Source of the DNA: Rhodobacter ferrooxidans
GTDB taxonomy: Bacteria > Pseudomonadota > Alphaproteobacteria > Rhodobacterales > Rhodobacteraceae
NCBI RefSeq assembly: GCF_000176015.1
Contig: NZ_ACYY01000003.1
Coordinates: 124,001 to 188,000, forward strand
Reading direction: 5' to 3'
Length of the DNA: 64,000 nt
Shown here: positions 36,546 to 46,226 of the stretch, in pieces
Layout of the letters: every line of letters starts with the position of its first letter
Numbering within the stretch: the first letter of the stretch is position 1
Notes under the pieces: generated by a model
What the model was told of the DNA's origin: nothing
What the model saw: only the letters and a program-made list of their open reading frames with translations
The model's database searches: none
Translations under genes and position numbers: made by a program

Positions 36546-37742
36546 TCAGGTCACGCGAGCGCGGGTGCGGTATTCGGGGCGGTCCCACAGGGTGCCCTGC
36601 ATCACCTCGGCCAGCACCTCGATGGCGCGGGAAACCTCGGGGGCGCCGATGAACAGCGGCGTGAAGCCGAATCGCAGGATGTCGGGGGCGCGGAAATCAC
36701 CGATCACGCCACGGGCGATCAGCGCCTGCATGATGGCATAGCCTTCGGGGTGGCGGAAGCTGACCTGACTGCCGCGCCGGTCGTGGTCGCGCGGGGTGGC
36801 GAGGGTCAGCGTGGGGCAGGCGGCCTCGACCCCGGCGATGAACTGGTCGGTCAGCGCCAAGGATGCAGCGCGCAGATCGGCCATGTCCACCTGATCCCAG
36901 ATGTCCAGCGCCGCCTCCAGCGCCGCCAGTTGCAGCACGGGGGGCGTGCCGACCCGCATCCGCTCGATCCCCGCCCCGGGGCGATAGCCGGGCTCAAAAG
37001 CAAAGGGCGCCTCGTGCCCCAGCCAGCCTGACAGCGCCGGGCGCACGCGGTCGGCATGGCGCGGGGCCACATAGATGAAGGCCGGGCCGCCGGGGCCGGA
37101 GTTCAGATACTTGTAGGTGCAGCCCACCGCGAAATCGGCGCCCTCGGCCGCCAGATGCACCGGCAAGGCCCCCGCCGAATGGGCCAGATCCCAGATCGCC
37201 AGCGCCCCCACGTCATGCGCCCGCGCGGTCAGCGCCGCCATGTCATGCCGCCGCCCGGTGCGGTAATCGACCTCGGTGATCATCACCACGGCCACGCTGT
37301 CGTCGATCGCCGCCAGCACATCCTCTGGCGCCACCGTTTTGAGGCTGTAATCCGGCCCCAGCGTGCGCACCAGACCCTGCGCCATATACAGATCGGAGGG
37401 GAAGTTGCCGGTGTCGGACAGGATCACCCGCCGCTTCGGGTTCATCTCCAGCGCCGAGGCGAGCGCCTGATAAACCTTGATCGACAGGGTGTCGCCCATC
37501 ACCACCGAGCCAGGTTCCGCCCCGACCAGCCGCGCCACGCGGTTGCCGACCTTTGCCGGCTGCTCCATCCATCCCGCCTTGTTCCAGCCGGTGATCAGCA
37601 TCTTGCCCCATTCCGCGGTGATGGTCTGCGCCACCCTTGCAGCGGCGGACTTCGGCATCGGCCCCAGCGAGTTGCCGTCGAGGTAGATCATGCCTTCCGG
37701 CAGATCAAAGGCGGCGCGGGTGGCGGTGAAATCGGTGGTCAT
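36546..37742 (-). CDS. kynU: Kynureninase
   Basis: A 398-residue PLP enzyme that cleaves kynurenine to anthranilate and alanine. Signature parts are LDGNSLGPMP near the N terminus, WDLAHSAGALPV (Asp185 contacts the cofactor) and the PLP lysine in CTYKYLNSGPGGP (K211). AAGGAG sits upstream of ATG 37742, so much longer frames reaching 38339 are artefacts. The partner genes for tryptophan dioxygenase and kynurenine formamidase are not in the window, so kynU is isolated here. Confidence 0.93.
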   Translation of the reverse strand: MTTDFTATRAAFDLPEGMIYLDGNSLGPMPKSAAARVAQTITAEWGKMLITGWNKAGWMEQPAKVGNRVARLVGAEPGSVVMGDTLSIKVYQALASALEMNPKRRVILSDTGNFPSDLYMAQGLVRTLGPDYSLKTVAPEDVLAAIDDSVAVVMITEVDYRTGRRHDMAALTARAHDVGALAIWDLAHSAGALPVHLAAEGADFAVGCTYKYLNSGPGGPAFIYVAPRHADRVRPALSGWLGHEAPFAFEPGYRPGAGIERMRVGTPPVLQLAALEAALDIWDQVDMADLRAASLALTDQFIAGVEAACPTLTLATPRDHDRRGSQVSFRHPEGYAIMQALIARGVIGDFRAPDILRFGFTPLFIGAPEVSRAIEVLAEVMQGTLWDRPEYRTRARVT

Positions 37743-37871
37743 GGCAGGCTCCTTTCGGTTGCCGGGCAAGCTGCACCGATTGCCGCAGGGGTTCAAGCGG
37801 CATCCACGGTGATTGGCGTTGCAATTGCCGCCCCCGCCCGCACAATGCCGCCAGACAAGAGGAGCATCGAC

Positions 37872-38315
37872 ATGCGAAACCTGGAATGGCCGCCGCTGTG
37901 GCTGGCGGCGGCGCTGGCGCTGGTCTGGGGGATAGACCGGGTGCTGCCGTTCGGGCTGTTTGGCGCGGCCGGGCGGGTGGTTGGTGGCGGGCTGATCCTG
38001 GCCGGGCTGGGGCTGATGGGGCTGGCCAGCCTGCAAATGATGCTGGCGCGCACCACGGTCATTCCGCACGAGGTGCCGCGGGCGCTGGTCAGCAGCGGGG
38101 TGTTCCGCTTCAGCCGCAACCCGATCTATCTGGGCGATGCGCTGGTGCTGACGGGCGTGATTCTGTGGTGGGACGTGCCACTGGCGCTGCCCTTGGTACC
38201 GGTTTTCATGGCGATCATTCAGGTTCGGTTCATCCTGGCCGAGGAGGATCGGCTGCGGGCCAAGTTCGGCCCGGAATTCGAGGCCTGGTCGCGCCGCACC
38301 CGGCGCTGGTTGTAA
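37872..38315 (+). CDS. Small membrane methyltransferase (isoprenylcysteine carboxyl methyltransferase/PEMT-like)
   Basis: A 147-residue protein with about four hydrophobic helices and the family's C-terminal SAM-binding pattern: SSGVFRFSRNPIYLGD, followed by EEDRLRAKFGPEFEAWSRRTRRWL. Such ICMT/phospholipid methyltransferase-like proteins methylate lipids or small substrates at the membrane; no substrate is predictable. GGAG at 37861-37864 precedes ATG 37872. Divergent from kynU. Confidence 0.82.
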   Translation: MRNLEWPPLWLAAALALVWGIDRVLPFGLFGAAGRVVGGGLILAGLGLMGLASLQMMLARTTVIPHEVPRALVSSGVFRFSRNPIYLGDALVLTGVILWWDVPLALPLVPVFMAIIQVRFILAEEDRLRAKFGPEFEAWSRRTRRWL

Positions 38316-38434
38316 GCCCGGGCGCGCATCATGCCGCATAGCAGCAAGCGGCTTGTGAAATTTTGTTGCGCGGTGTTATAGGGTGCGGCTAAAGCGTTGG
38401 CGGGCCGGATGGTCGCGGCAAAGGGGGAGATACT

Positions 38435-40006
38435 GTGAAGATCGGGGCACCCAAAGAGATTTTCGACGGCGAAGCGCGGGTGGCGCTGACGCCCGAGTCG
38501 GCGCTGCAATTGCAAAAGCTGGGCCATGTCTGCGTGGTCGAGGCGGGCGCCGGGGCGAAAGCCGGGTTCTCGGACGCGGCCTATACCGCCGCCGGGGTCG
38601 AGGTGCTGGCCGATGAAAAGGCCGTGTTCGAGGCAGCCGACGTGGTGGTCAAGGTCCGCGGCCCGGAGCCTGCCGAGGCCGACATGCTGCGCAAGGGCCA
38701 GACCCTGATCAGCTTTTTCTGGCCCGCCCAGAACCCCGACCTGCTGGAGCAGGTGAAGGCCCGCGGTGCCACCGTGGTCGCCATGGACATGGTGCCGCGG
38801 ATTTCCCGCGCGCAGAAGATGGACGCGCTGTCGTCGATGGCCAATATCGCGGGCTACCGCGCGGTGATCGAGGCGGGCAACAACTTTGGCCGCTTCTTCA
38901 CCGGGCAGGTGACGGCGGCTGGCAAGGTGCCGCCCGCCAAGGTGCTGGTGATCGGGGCAGGGGTGGCGGGTCTTGCCGCCATCGGCACCGCGACCAGCCT
39001 TGGGGCCATCACCTACGCCTTCGACGTGCGCCCCGAAGTGGCCGAGCAGATCGAATCGATGGGGGCGAATTTCGTCTATCTCGATTTCGAAGCGACGCAG
39101 GATGGCGCGGCGACAGGGGGCTATGCGGCGCCCTCGTCCCCCGAGTTCCGCGAAAAGCAACTGGCGAAGTTCCGCGAGCTGGCGCCCGAGATGGATATCG
39201 TCATCACCACGGCGCTGATCCCCGGACGCCCGGCGCCAAAGCTGTGGCTGGCCGACATGGTGGCTGCGATGAAGCCCGGCTCGGTGGTGATCGACCTTGC
39301 GGCGGAACGTGGCGGCAATTGCGACCTGACGGTGCCCGACCAGAAGATCGTCAGCGACAATGGCGTGACGGTGGTCGGCTATACCGATTTCCCCAGCCGG
39401 ATGGCCGCACAAGCTTCGACGCTTTATTCCAACAATATCCGCCACATGCTGGCCGATCTTACACCGAAGAAGGATGGCGTGATCTTCCACAACATGGAAG
39501 ATGACGTGATCCGCGGCGCCACGGTGGCGCATGACGGCGCCATCACCTTCCCGCCGCCGCCGCCGAAAGTGGCAGCGATTGCCGCGGCCAAGCCGAAGGA
39601 AAAGGTCAAGGAACTGACCCCGGTGGAAAAGCGGGCGCTGGAGGTTGCGACCTTCCGCAAGCAGACCGTGACGCAGGTGACCCTGCTGGGCGTGGGTGGC
39701 CTGCTGCTGGCGCTGGTGGGCTACGCCGCTCCGGCCAGTTTCATGTCGCATTTCATCGTGTTCGCGCTGGCCTGTTTCGTCGGCTTCCAGGTGATCTGGA
39801 ACGTCTCTCACAGCCTGCACACGCCGCTGATGTCGGTGACCAACGCCATTTCCGGCATCGTGGTGCTGGGGGCCTTGTTGCAGATCGGCTCGGGCGGCTT
39901 TGTGGTGTCGGTGCTGGCGATGGCCGCCATCCTGATCGCCACCATCAACATCGTCGGCGGTTTCCTGGTCACGCGCCGGATGCTTGCCATGTTCCAGAAG
40001 TCGTGA
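38435..40006 (+). CDS. pntA: Proton-translocating NAD(P) transhydrogenase, alpha subunit
   Basis: 523 residues: domain I (NAD-binding) with [20 protein letters not shown] and the Rossmann motif [15 protein letters not shown], a linker rich in Pro/Lys, and a C-terminal membrane part with four helices (about 405-515). With PntB it uses the proton gradient to reduce NADP with NADH. The start is GTG 38435 with GGGGGAG at ideal distance. This is the undivided long alpha subunit, in contrast to the split PntAA/PntAB form of some alphaproteobacteria. Confidence 0.94.
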   Translation: MKIGAPKEIFDGEARVALTPESALQLQKLGHVCVVEAGAGAKAGFSDAAYTAAGVEVLADEKAVFEAADVVVKVRGPEPAEADMLRKGQTLISFFWPAQNPDLLEQVKARGATVVAMDMVPRISRAQKMDALSSMANIAGYRAVIEAGNNFGRFFTGQVTAAGKVPPAKVLVIGAGVAGLAAIGTATSLGAITYAFDVRPEVAEQIESMGANFVYLDFEATQDGAATGGYAAPSSPEFREKQLAKFRELAPEMDIVITTALIPGRPAPKLWLADMVAAMKPGSVVIDLAAERGGNCDLTVPDQKIVSDNGVTVVGYTDFPSRMAAQASTLYSNNIRHMLADLTPKKDGVIFHNMEDDVIRGATVAHDGAITFPPPPPKVAAIAAAKPKEKVKELTPVEKRALEVATFRKQTVTQVTLLGVGGLLLALVGYAAPASFMSHFIVFALACFVGFQVIWNVSHSLHTPLMSVTNAISGIVVLGALLQIGSGGFVVSVLAMAAILIATINIVGGFLVTRRMLAMFQKS

Positions 40007-40016
40007 GGGGTCAGCC

Positions 40017-41450
40017 ATGAGCATCGGAATTGTCGGGGCGGCCTATGTTGCGGCTGCCATCCTGTTCATCCTGAGCCTGGGCGGGCTGTCGGGCCAGGAA
40101 AGCGCCAAGCGCGCCGTCTGGTATGGCATCGTCGGCATGGCTTTCGCCGTGGGGGCCACGCTCTTGGGCCCGGATGCGGGCAAGCTGTGGGCGGTGCTGC
40201 CGATGCTGGCGGTCGGTGCCTATGCCGGGCAGTATGTTGCGGGCAAGGTGCAGATGACCGAAATGCCGCAACTGGTGGCGGCGCTGCATTCCTTCGTCGG
40301 CATGGCCGCGGTGCTGATCGGCTTCAACGCCCATCTGCAACTGGGCGCCGTGCAGGGCATGGACGAGGCGGCGCGGGCCAGCCTGAACGGCTTTGCCGCG
40401 GTGCTGGCGCACAAGACCGGGGTGGAAGTTGCCATCCTGAAGGTCGAGGTGTTCCTGGGCGTGTTCATCGGCGCTGTGACCTTCACCGGCTCGGTGGTGG
40501 CCTTTGGCAAGCTGGCGGGCAAGGTCGATGGCAAGGCCACCAAACTGCCGGGCGGCCATATCCTGAACGCGGTGGCGGCGCTGTTTTCGGTGGCGATGCT
40601 GGTGTCTTATCTCAACGACGGCGGCATCTCGGCGCTGATCCTGATGACGCTGGCGGCGTTCTTCATCGGCTATCACCTGATCATGGGCATCGGCGGCGCC
40701 GACATGCCGGTGGTGGTTTCCATGCTGAACAGCTACTCGGGCTGGGCGGCGGCGGCGATCGGCTTCACGCTGGGCAACGATCTTCTGATCGTCACCGGCG
40801 CGCTGGTCGGCTCGTCGGGTGCGATCCTGAGCTACATCATGTGCAAGGCGATGAACCGCAGCTTCATCTCGGTGATCCTCGGCGGTTTCGGCAACCCCAC
40901 CGGTCCTGCCATGGAAATCTCGGGCGAGATGATTGCCATTGATGCCGAAGGTGTCGCCGCGGCGCTGAACGAGGCGGATAGCGTCATCATCATCCCCGGC
41001 TACGGCATGGCGGTGGCGCAGGCGCAGCAGTCGGTTTCCGAACTGACCCGCAAGCTGCGGGCGGCGGGCAAGACCGTCCGGTTCGCCATCCACCCGGTTG
41101 CGGGGCGCTTGCCCGGCCACATGAACGTGCTGCTGGCCGAGGCGCGGGTGCCCTACGACATCGTGATGGAGATGGACGAGATCAACGAGGATTTCCCCAG
41201 CACGGACGTGGCCATCGTCATCGGCTCCAACGACATCGTCAACCCGGCAGCGCAGGAAGACCCCAACAGCCCCATCGCCGGGATGCCGGTGCTGGAATGC
41301 TGGAAGGCCAAGCAGGTGTTCGTCAGCAAGCGCGGTCAGGGCACCGGTTATTCCGGCATCGAGAACCCGCTGTTCTACAAGGAAAACACCCGGATGTTCT
41401 ATGGCGACGCCAAGAAATCGCTGGATGCCTTGCTGCCGATGATTGATTGA
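40017..41450 (+). CDS. pntB: Proton-translocating NAD(P) transhydrogenase, beta subunit
   Basis: 477 residues: membrane helices to about residue 270, then NADP-binding domain III with [33 protein letters not shown] and [12 protein letters not shown], all typical of PntB. ATG 40017 follows the pntA stop by ten bases with GAGGGG as ribosome-binding site. A terminator lies 30 bases after the stop. Confidence 0.95.
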   Translation: MSIGIVGAAYVAAAILFILSLGGLSGQESAKRAVWYGIVGMAFAVGATLLGPDAGKLWAVLPMLAVGAYAGQYVAGKVQMTEMPQLVAALHSFVGMAAVLIGFNAHLQLGAVQGMDEAARASLNGFAAVLAHKTGVEVAILKVEVFLGVFIGAVTFTGSVVAFGKLAGKVDGKATKLPGGHILNAVAALFSVAMLVSYLNDGGISALILMTLAAFFIGYHLIMGIGGADMPVVVSMLNSYSGWAAAAIGFTLGNDLLIVTGALVGSSGAILSYIMCKAMNRSFISVILGGFGNPTGPAMEISGEMIAIDAEGVAAALNEADSVIIIPGYGMAVAQAQQSVSELTRKLRAAGKTVRFAIHPVAGRLPGHMNVLLAEARVPYDIVMEMDEINEDFPSTDVAIVIGSNDIVNPAAQEDPNSPIAGMPVLECWKAKQVFVSKRGQGTGYSGIENPLFYKENTRMFYGDAKKSLDALLPMID

Positions 41451-41479
41451 TCTTCACGCGCTCTGCGTGCAACTTGCCC

Positions 41480-41510
41480 AAGGCCCCGGTCGCAACACCG
41501 GGGCCTTTTG
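41480..41510 (+). terminator. Intrinsic terminator of pntAB
   Basis: An 11-bp stem AAGGCCCCGGT/ACCGGGGCCTT (41480-41490 with 41497-41507), loop CGCAAC, then TTTTG. It ends just before the ATG proposed for the next gene, so it also covers that gene's ribosome-binding region. Confidence 0.85.
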
Positions 41511-41511
41511 C

Positions 41512-42690
41512 ATGAAAGGCCGGAACTTGGCAAAACTTCCCGCAGGCATCGTGGCCTTGGGCTTTGTCAGCCTGCTGATGGATGTCTCGTCCGAGATGAT
41601 CCACGGCCTGCTGCCGGTGTTCATCGTCGGCACCCTTGGCGCTTCGGCGGCGATGCTGGGGCTGATCGAGGGCATGGCCGAGGCCACGGCTTCGGTCACC
41701 AAGCTGTTCTCCGGCCTCCTCAGCGACCGGATGGGCAAGCGCAAGCCTTTGGCGGTGCTGGGCTATGGCCTCAGCGCGCTCACCAAGCCGCTGTTCGCGC
41801 TGGCGGGTGGGGCGGGCATGGTGGCCACGGCGCGTTTTGCCGACCGGGTGGGCAAGGGCATCCGCGGTGCTCCCCGCGACGCGCTGGTGGCGGACCTGGT
41901 GCCCGAGGCGCAGCGCGGCGCGGCTTACGGTCTGCGGCAAAGCATGGACACCATCGGCGCCTTCCTTGGCCCCTTGCTGGCGATGGCGCTGATGCTGGCT
42001 TTCGCGGGCAACGTGCGGCTGGTGTTCTGGCTGGCGATCATTCCAGCCGCCATGGCGGTGGCGGTGCTGGTGATCTATGTCCGCGAACCCGAGGCCGCCG
42101 CCAAACCCGCAGTGCGGCCAAAGCTTGACCGCGCCAGCCTTGCGGCTTTGGGGCGCGGCTTCTGGGCGGTGGTGGCGCTGGCCTCGGTGATGACGCTGGC
42201 GCGGTTTTCCGAGGCCTTCCTGATCCTGCGGGCCGAAGGCGCGGGGCTGGGCCTGACCTTCGCGCCGATGGTGCTGGTGGTGATGAACGTGATCTACGCG
42301 GCCTCGGCCTGGCCGGTCGGCGTGCTGTCCGACCGCATCGGCAAGGCCGGGCTGCTGGCCTTCGGCTTTGCCGTGCTGGTGGCGGCCGATCTGGTGCTGG
42401 CCTTTGCACCGGGGCTGACGGCGGTGCTGCTGGGCGTGGCGCTGTGGGGGCTGCACATGGGGCTGACCCAAGGCTTGCTGGCAACCCAGGTGGCGGCGGC
42501 AGCCCCGGCGGCGCTGCGCGGCACGGCTTTCGGGGTCTATAATCTGGTCACCGGGCTGGTGCTGCTGGCCGCCAACGCCCTGGCCGGCGGGCTGTGGACC
42601 GCCCTTGGCCCGCAAACCACCTTCCTTGCCGGCGCCGGATTTGCCGCAATCGGCGTCATCGGCCTGCAATTCGCCGCCCAGCGGCGCTAA
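41512..42690 (+). CDS. Major facilitator superfamily transporter
   Basis: About 392 residues with 11-12 hydrophobic helices and an MFS loop motif in GLLSDRMGKRKPLAVLGYG, then ADRVGKGIRGAPRDAL. The family resemblance is to drug/efflux-like MFS proteins without known substrate; none can be named here. The start is uncertain: ATG 41512 lies right after the pntAB terminator with no Shine-Dalgarno sequence, TTG 41527 has AAAGG before it, and ATG 41443 overlaps pntB. Confidence 0.8.
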   Translation: MKGRNLAKLPAGIVALGFVSLLMDVSSEMIHGLLPVFIVGTLGASAAMLGLIEGMAEATASVTKLFSGLLSDRMGKRKPLAVLGYGLSALTKPLFALAGGAGMVATARFADRVGKGIRGAPRDALVADLVPEAQRGAAYGLRQSMDTIGAFLGPLLAMALMLAFAGNVRLVFWLAIIPAAMAVAVLVIYVREPEAAAKPAVRPKLDRASLAALGRGFWAVVALASVMTLARFSEAFLILRAEGAGLGLTFAPMVLVVMNVIYAASAWPVGVLSDRIGKAGLLAFGFAVLVAADLVLAFAPGLTAVLLGVALWGLHMGLTQGLLATQVAAAAPAALRGTAFGVYNLVTGLVLLAANALAGGLWTALGPQTTFLAGAGFAAIGVIGLQFAAQRR

Positions 42691-42756
42691 GCCACTGGTT
42701 CTGGGGCGGCATTGCCCCTAAATATCCTGCAACCGCTCTTGTCGCCAAAGGTTGCC

Positions 42757-44043
42757 ATGCCGCCCATCGAAGACCACCCGTTGCGCTATGCCCTGGCCAA
42801 CGAACTGCACGCCCGGCCTTTGCCGTCGCTGGAGGTGCCCTGCACCGCGGTGTTCGTGGCGCTGAAGGAACCGGTCGATGCCGCCAACCGCGACCGCAGC
42901 CTTGATCTGGCGCATCTGCTGGCACTGCTCGACCGCCACGCCAGCCCGCACCCGCCGCCCGGTGCCACGCATTTCTCGGGCCGGATCGGTCGCACCGATT
43001 TCAACTGGGAAAGCCACACCGAGTTTGTCACCTACGCAGGCTACACCCCCGGTGTGTCGCCCCGGGCCTTCGACCCCGCCGAAGCCGGGGTGTTCCCCGA
43101 GGACTGGCTGGCCAGCGGCCCCGGCAAGCGGCTGGTGTCGCTGTTGATCCGCATCGAGCCGCTGCCCGAGGATGAAGCGGCGCTGAACACCAGCCTTGAC
43201 GGCTGGTTCGTGCCCGAAAGCCTGGCCTCGGCGCGGGTGATCGACGGCGCGGCCATCGTCGCCGGCGATTTCCACATCGACCCGGCGGGCCACATGCGCT
43301 TTGCGGTTTTCGTGCGCCCCGGCACCAGCCCGCGCCGGGTGGGCCGCATCGTGCAGCGGCTGTGCGAGATCGAGACCTATCGCGCCATGTCGATGCTGGG
43401 CCTGATGCGGACGCGCCTGCTGACCCAGCGGCTGAATGCGCTGGACCCCAGCCTGTCGGCGCTGGTCAACGCCATTGATTCCAACAGCCGCAACCCCGAG
43501 GACACGCTGCACGAGTTGCTGGCGATCTCGGCCGAACTGGAAAGCCTGTCGGTGCAGCTTTCCTTCCGCTTCAGTGCCACCAATGCCTACGAAGCCATCG
43601 TCACCCAACGCATCGACGCGCTGCGCGAGGTGCGTCAGGCCGGCCGCCAGACCTTTGGCGAATTCATGGTGCGCCGCTACGATCCGGCGATGCGCACGGT
43701 GAAATCGGCGGAACTGCGGCTGCAACGCATGGCCGAACGCGCCCAGCGCGCCGCCGAACTGCTGCGCACCAGGGTCGATGTCGATCGTTCGGCGCAGAAC
43801 CAGAAATTGCTGGAAAGCATGGACCGCCGCGCCGATCTGGCCCTGCGGCTGCAACACACGGTCGAGGGCCTGTCGGTGGTCGCCGTCAGCTACTACGCCG
43901 TCAGCCTTGCCTCCTATGCCGCCTATCCCTTCACCGAACCCTTCGGCATTTCCAAAGGCATGGCCACCGCGATCCTGACCCCGATCATCGTTCTTGTGGT
44001 CTGGCTGACTGTCCAGCGCATCAAGCGCCGGATGGAAAGCTGA
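42757..44043 (+). CDS. DUF3422 family membrane-anchored protein
   Basis: 428 residues from ATG 42757. Conserved N-terminal HPLRYALANELHARP and FNWESHTEFVTY identify DUF3422. The middle is helical with a likely coiled coil (about 240-360) and the C terminus has two membrane helices (VSYYAVSLASYAAYPF; AILTPIIVLVVWLTVQ), placing the large N-terminal part in the cytoplasm. Function is unknown; the family is common in proteobacteria. A TTG start at 42712 would add 15 residues without a better ribosome-binding site. Confidence 0.85.
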   Translation: MPPIEDHPLRYALANELHARPLPSLEVPCTAVFVALKEPVDAANRDRSLDLAHLLALLDRHASPHPPPGATHFSGRIGRTDFNWESHTEFVTYAGYTPGVSPRAFDPAEAGVFPEDWLASGPGKRLVSLLIRIEPLPEDEAALNTSLDGWFVPESLASARVIDGAAIVAGDFHIDPAGHMRFAVFVRPGTSPRRVGRIVQRLCEIETYRAMSMLGLMRTRLLTQRLNALDPSLSALVNAIDSNSRNPEDTLHELLAISAELESLSVQLSFRFSATNAYEAIVTQRIDALREVRQAGRQTFGEFMVRRYDPAMRTVKSAELRLQRMAERAQRAAELLRTRVDVDRSAQNQKLLESMDRRADLALRLQHTVEGLSVVAVSYYAVSLASYAAYPFTEPFGISKGMATAILTPIIVLVVWLTVQRIKRRMES

Positions 44044-44050
44044 CCCCCAT

Positions 44051-44114
44051 TCACCTTTGCTCAAATATCCTCGGGTGAGGGGTCTGGGGAGAGGGCAGAC
44101 AGCCCTCTCCCCAG
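44051..44114 (-). terminator. Terminator-like intergenic repeat, copy C (3' of the opp operon)
   Basis: A perfect 13-bp stem (44084-44096 with 44102-44114) with loop AGACA on the plus strand. On the minus strand it is followed by CCCGAGGATATTTGAGC and AAAGGTGAATG. The best-formed member of the family. It lies 75 bases past the oppC stop and eight bases past the converging DUF3422 stop. Confidence 0.75.
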
Positions 44115-44188
44115 CCTGTCAACAATCCCGCCTTTCGATTTTTCGCCTGTCGGGCGGCAAAACCGGTTCCCACTTTTGCCTGACAGGC

Positions 44189-45127
44189 TCAGCGTCCCCG
44201 GATTCGCGGGTCCAGCGCGTCGCGCAAGCCATCCCCGATGTAGTTCACTGACAGCACCGTCAGCGAGATCGCCAGCCCCGGCCAGATCACCCGGTCGGGA
44301 AACTGCGTCATGTATTCCACCCCGTCGAACAACAGCCGCCCCCAGGTCGGGAAATCCGGCGGGAAGCCCAGCCCCAGGAACGACAGCGCCGATTCGGTGA
44401 TGATGGCGCTGGCAATCCCCAGCGTCGCCGCCACCATGATCGGGCTCATCACATTGGGCAGGATGTGGCGCAGGATCACCCGCCGCGACGGCGTGCCGAT
44501 AGAGCGCGCCGCCAGCACGAATTCGCGTTCCTTCAGCGCCAGCACCTCGCCGCGCACGATCCGTGCCGCCTGCATCCAGCTGGTCACGCCAATGGCGAAC
44601 ACGATCAAAAAGAACGTCCCCAACTCCGGCCCGAACATCCCCGCCAGAGTCTCGCGGAACAGCATCACCATCACCAGCAGCAACGGCAGCAAGGGCAGCG
44701 CCAGAAACAGGTCGGTCATCCGCATCAACGGCCCGTCCAGCCGTTTGAAATAGCCCGCCAGCACGCCGATCGTGGTGCCGATGAAGATCGAGATCAGCAT
44801 CGCCACCAGCCCCACCGCCAGGCTGACCTTGCCGCCCGCGATCATCCGCGCCAGCATGTCGCGGCCCAACTGGTCGGTGCCGAACGGATGCGCCAGACTG
44901 AAGCCCTGATTGCGCGAGCGGATCATCTTCACCGCATCCGGCTCGATGAAAGCCGGGTCAATGCGCCAGAACAACGGCCCCGCCACCACCGCCAGCACCA
45001 GCACGCCCAGCACGAAGGCGCCGATCAGCGCGCCCTTGTGGGTCTTGAACTGGTCCCAGACATCCCACCACTGGTTGCGCGGTGGCTTCAGGGCCTCGTC
45101 CAGCTTCATCGGTGCCAGATCAGTCAT
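44189..45127 (-). CDS. Peptide/nickel-type ABC transporter, permease OppC/DppC
   Basis: 312 residues from ATG 45127: an N-terminal cytoplasmic part, first helix at about 32-55 (GALIGAFVLGVLVLAVVAG), GTDQLGRDMLARMI typical of DppC/OppC, and the coupling region AARSIGTPSRRVILRHILPN. Partner of the OppB-type permease, whose stop it overlaps by eight bases. An in-frame start at 45145 is less likely. Substrate class (peptide, opine or other) depends on the binding protein. Confidence 0.9.
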   Translation of the reverse strand: MTDLAPMKLDEALKPPRNQWWDVWDQFKTHKGALIGAFVLGVLVLAVVAGPLFWRIDPAFIEPDAVKMIRSRNQGFSLAHPFGTDQLGRDMLARMIAGGKVSLAVGLVAMLISIFIGTTIGVLAGYFKRLDGPLMRMTDLFLALPLLPLLLVMVMLFRETLAGMFGPELGTFFLIVFAIGVTSWMQAARIVRGEVLALKEREFVLAARSIGTPSRRVILRHILPNVMSPIMVAATLGIASAIITESALSFLGLGFPPDFPTWGRLLFDGVEYMTQFPDRVIWPGLAISLTVLSVNYIGDGLRDALDPRIRGR

Positions 45128-46127
45128 AGCGGATCCTCGGATCAAGAATGCCGTACAGGATATCGGCCACCAGGTTGAACAGCACGATCAGCACCGCAAA
45201 GATGAAGGTCAGGGTCTGCACCATCGGCAGGTCGTTGGCATAGATCGCGGTGATCAGAAGCTGCCCCAACCCGTTCACCTTGAACACCTGCTCGGTGATG
45301 ATGGCGCCACCAAAGATCGTCGGGATCCCCAGGGCGATCACCGTCACCACCGGGATCAGCGAGTTGCGCAACACGTGTTTCAGCACCACCACCCGCTCCG
45401 ACAGGCCCTTGGCGCGGGCGGTGCGCACATAGTCCTGCGTCAGGTTTTCCAGCATCGAGGACCGCATGTAGCGGCTGATCTGGGCGGCGTTGTAAAGCCC
45501 CAGCACCGCCACCGGCATGGTCATCTGTTTCACCTGCTTGCCGAAACTGGCCCAGTCGGTGACTTTCAGCGTGGTGTCGTAAATCGACGGGAACCAGTGC
45601 AGTTTCACCGAAAACACCACGATCAGCAGCACGCCGGTAAAGAAGGTCGGCACCGAAAACCCGATCATCGAGATGAAGGTGCCCAACTGGTCGAACCAGC
45701 TATACTGCCGGTAGGCCGAATAGATGCCGATCGGCAGCGCGATCAGGATGCCCAGCAGGTAGGACATGCCGATCACCGTCAGGGTCTGCGGGATGCGTTG
45801 GGCGATCACGTCGGCCACCGGGCTGCGCGACTGCCAGGACAACTCGCGCAGCGAATCGCCGGCGAAGGTGGTGCCGAACAGCCCGTCAAAGACATGCAGC
45901 GGCTCGATCACGAAAAACTTGTGCAACCAGTTGATGTAACGAAAGAAAATCGGATCATTGGCCCCCAGCGCCTCGATCATCTTCAGCCGCACTTCCAAAG
46001 GCACGGTCAGGGGGATCTGGCTCATCGGGCTGCCCGGCGCCATGTCGAGCAGCAAAAAGATGATCAGACTGATGAACAGAAGCGTCGGAATCGCCAGCAG
46101 CAGCCGTCGGATGGTGAAGGTCAGCAT
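45120..46127 (-). CDS. Peptide/nickel-type ABC transporter, permease OppB/DppB
   Basis: A 335-residue permease with the family N terminus MLTFTIRRLLLAIPTLLFIS and the coupling helix region TARAKGLSERVVVLKHVLRNSLIPV. Roughly six membrane helices with a large periplasmic loop after the first. Separated from the binding-protein gene by 99 bp that carry a terminator-like hairpin, so its expression depends on read-through or on GAGGCGTCGCCC just before the ATG for translation. Confidence 0.9.
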   Translation of the reverse strand: MLTFTIRRLLLAIPTLLFISLIIFLLLDMAPGSPMSQIPLTVPLEVRLKMIEALGANDPIFFRYINWLHKFFVIEPLHVFDGLFGTTFAGDSLRELSWQSRSPVADVIAQRIPQTLTVIGMSYLLGILIALPIGIYSAYRQYSWFDQLGTFISMIGFSVPTFFTGVLLIVVFSVKLHWFPSIYDTTLKVTDWASFGKQVKQMTMPVAVLGLYNAAQISRYMRSSMLENLTQDYVRTARAKGLSERVVVLKHVLRNSLIPVVTVIALGIPTIFGGAIITEQVFKVNGLGQLLITAIYANDLPMVQTLTFIFAVLIVLFNLVADILYGILDPRIRYD

Positions 46128-46187
46128 GGGCGACGCCTCGGTTCAGAAGTCGGGGGTTCAGTAGTCGGGGTGGGGGATGAAAAAGGA

Positions 46188-46215
46188 GCGCGCCGGGAAC
46201 GAGACCCCGGCGCGC
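46188..46215 (-). terminator. Attenuating hairpin between the opp binding-protein and oppB genes
   Basis: A 10-bp GC stem (46188-46197 with 46206-46215) with an eight-base loop, followed on the minus strand by TCCTTTTTCATC. It begins 11 bases past the binding-protein stop, the same layout as in pst and liv. Confidence 0.8.
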
Positions 46216-46226
46216 CGCTTGTCAGC

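Noticed and set aside
36546-38339. 597-residue version of kynureninase
   Set aside because: The first 199 codons are antisense to the methyltransferase gene and low-complexity; ATG 37742 has AAGGAG and matches the normal start of kynureninase.
38219-40024. 601-codon minus-strand frame opposite pntA
   Set aside because: pntA has clear domains and a good start; the antisense translation is a low-complexity His/Arg frame.
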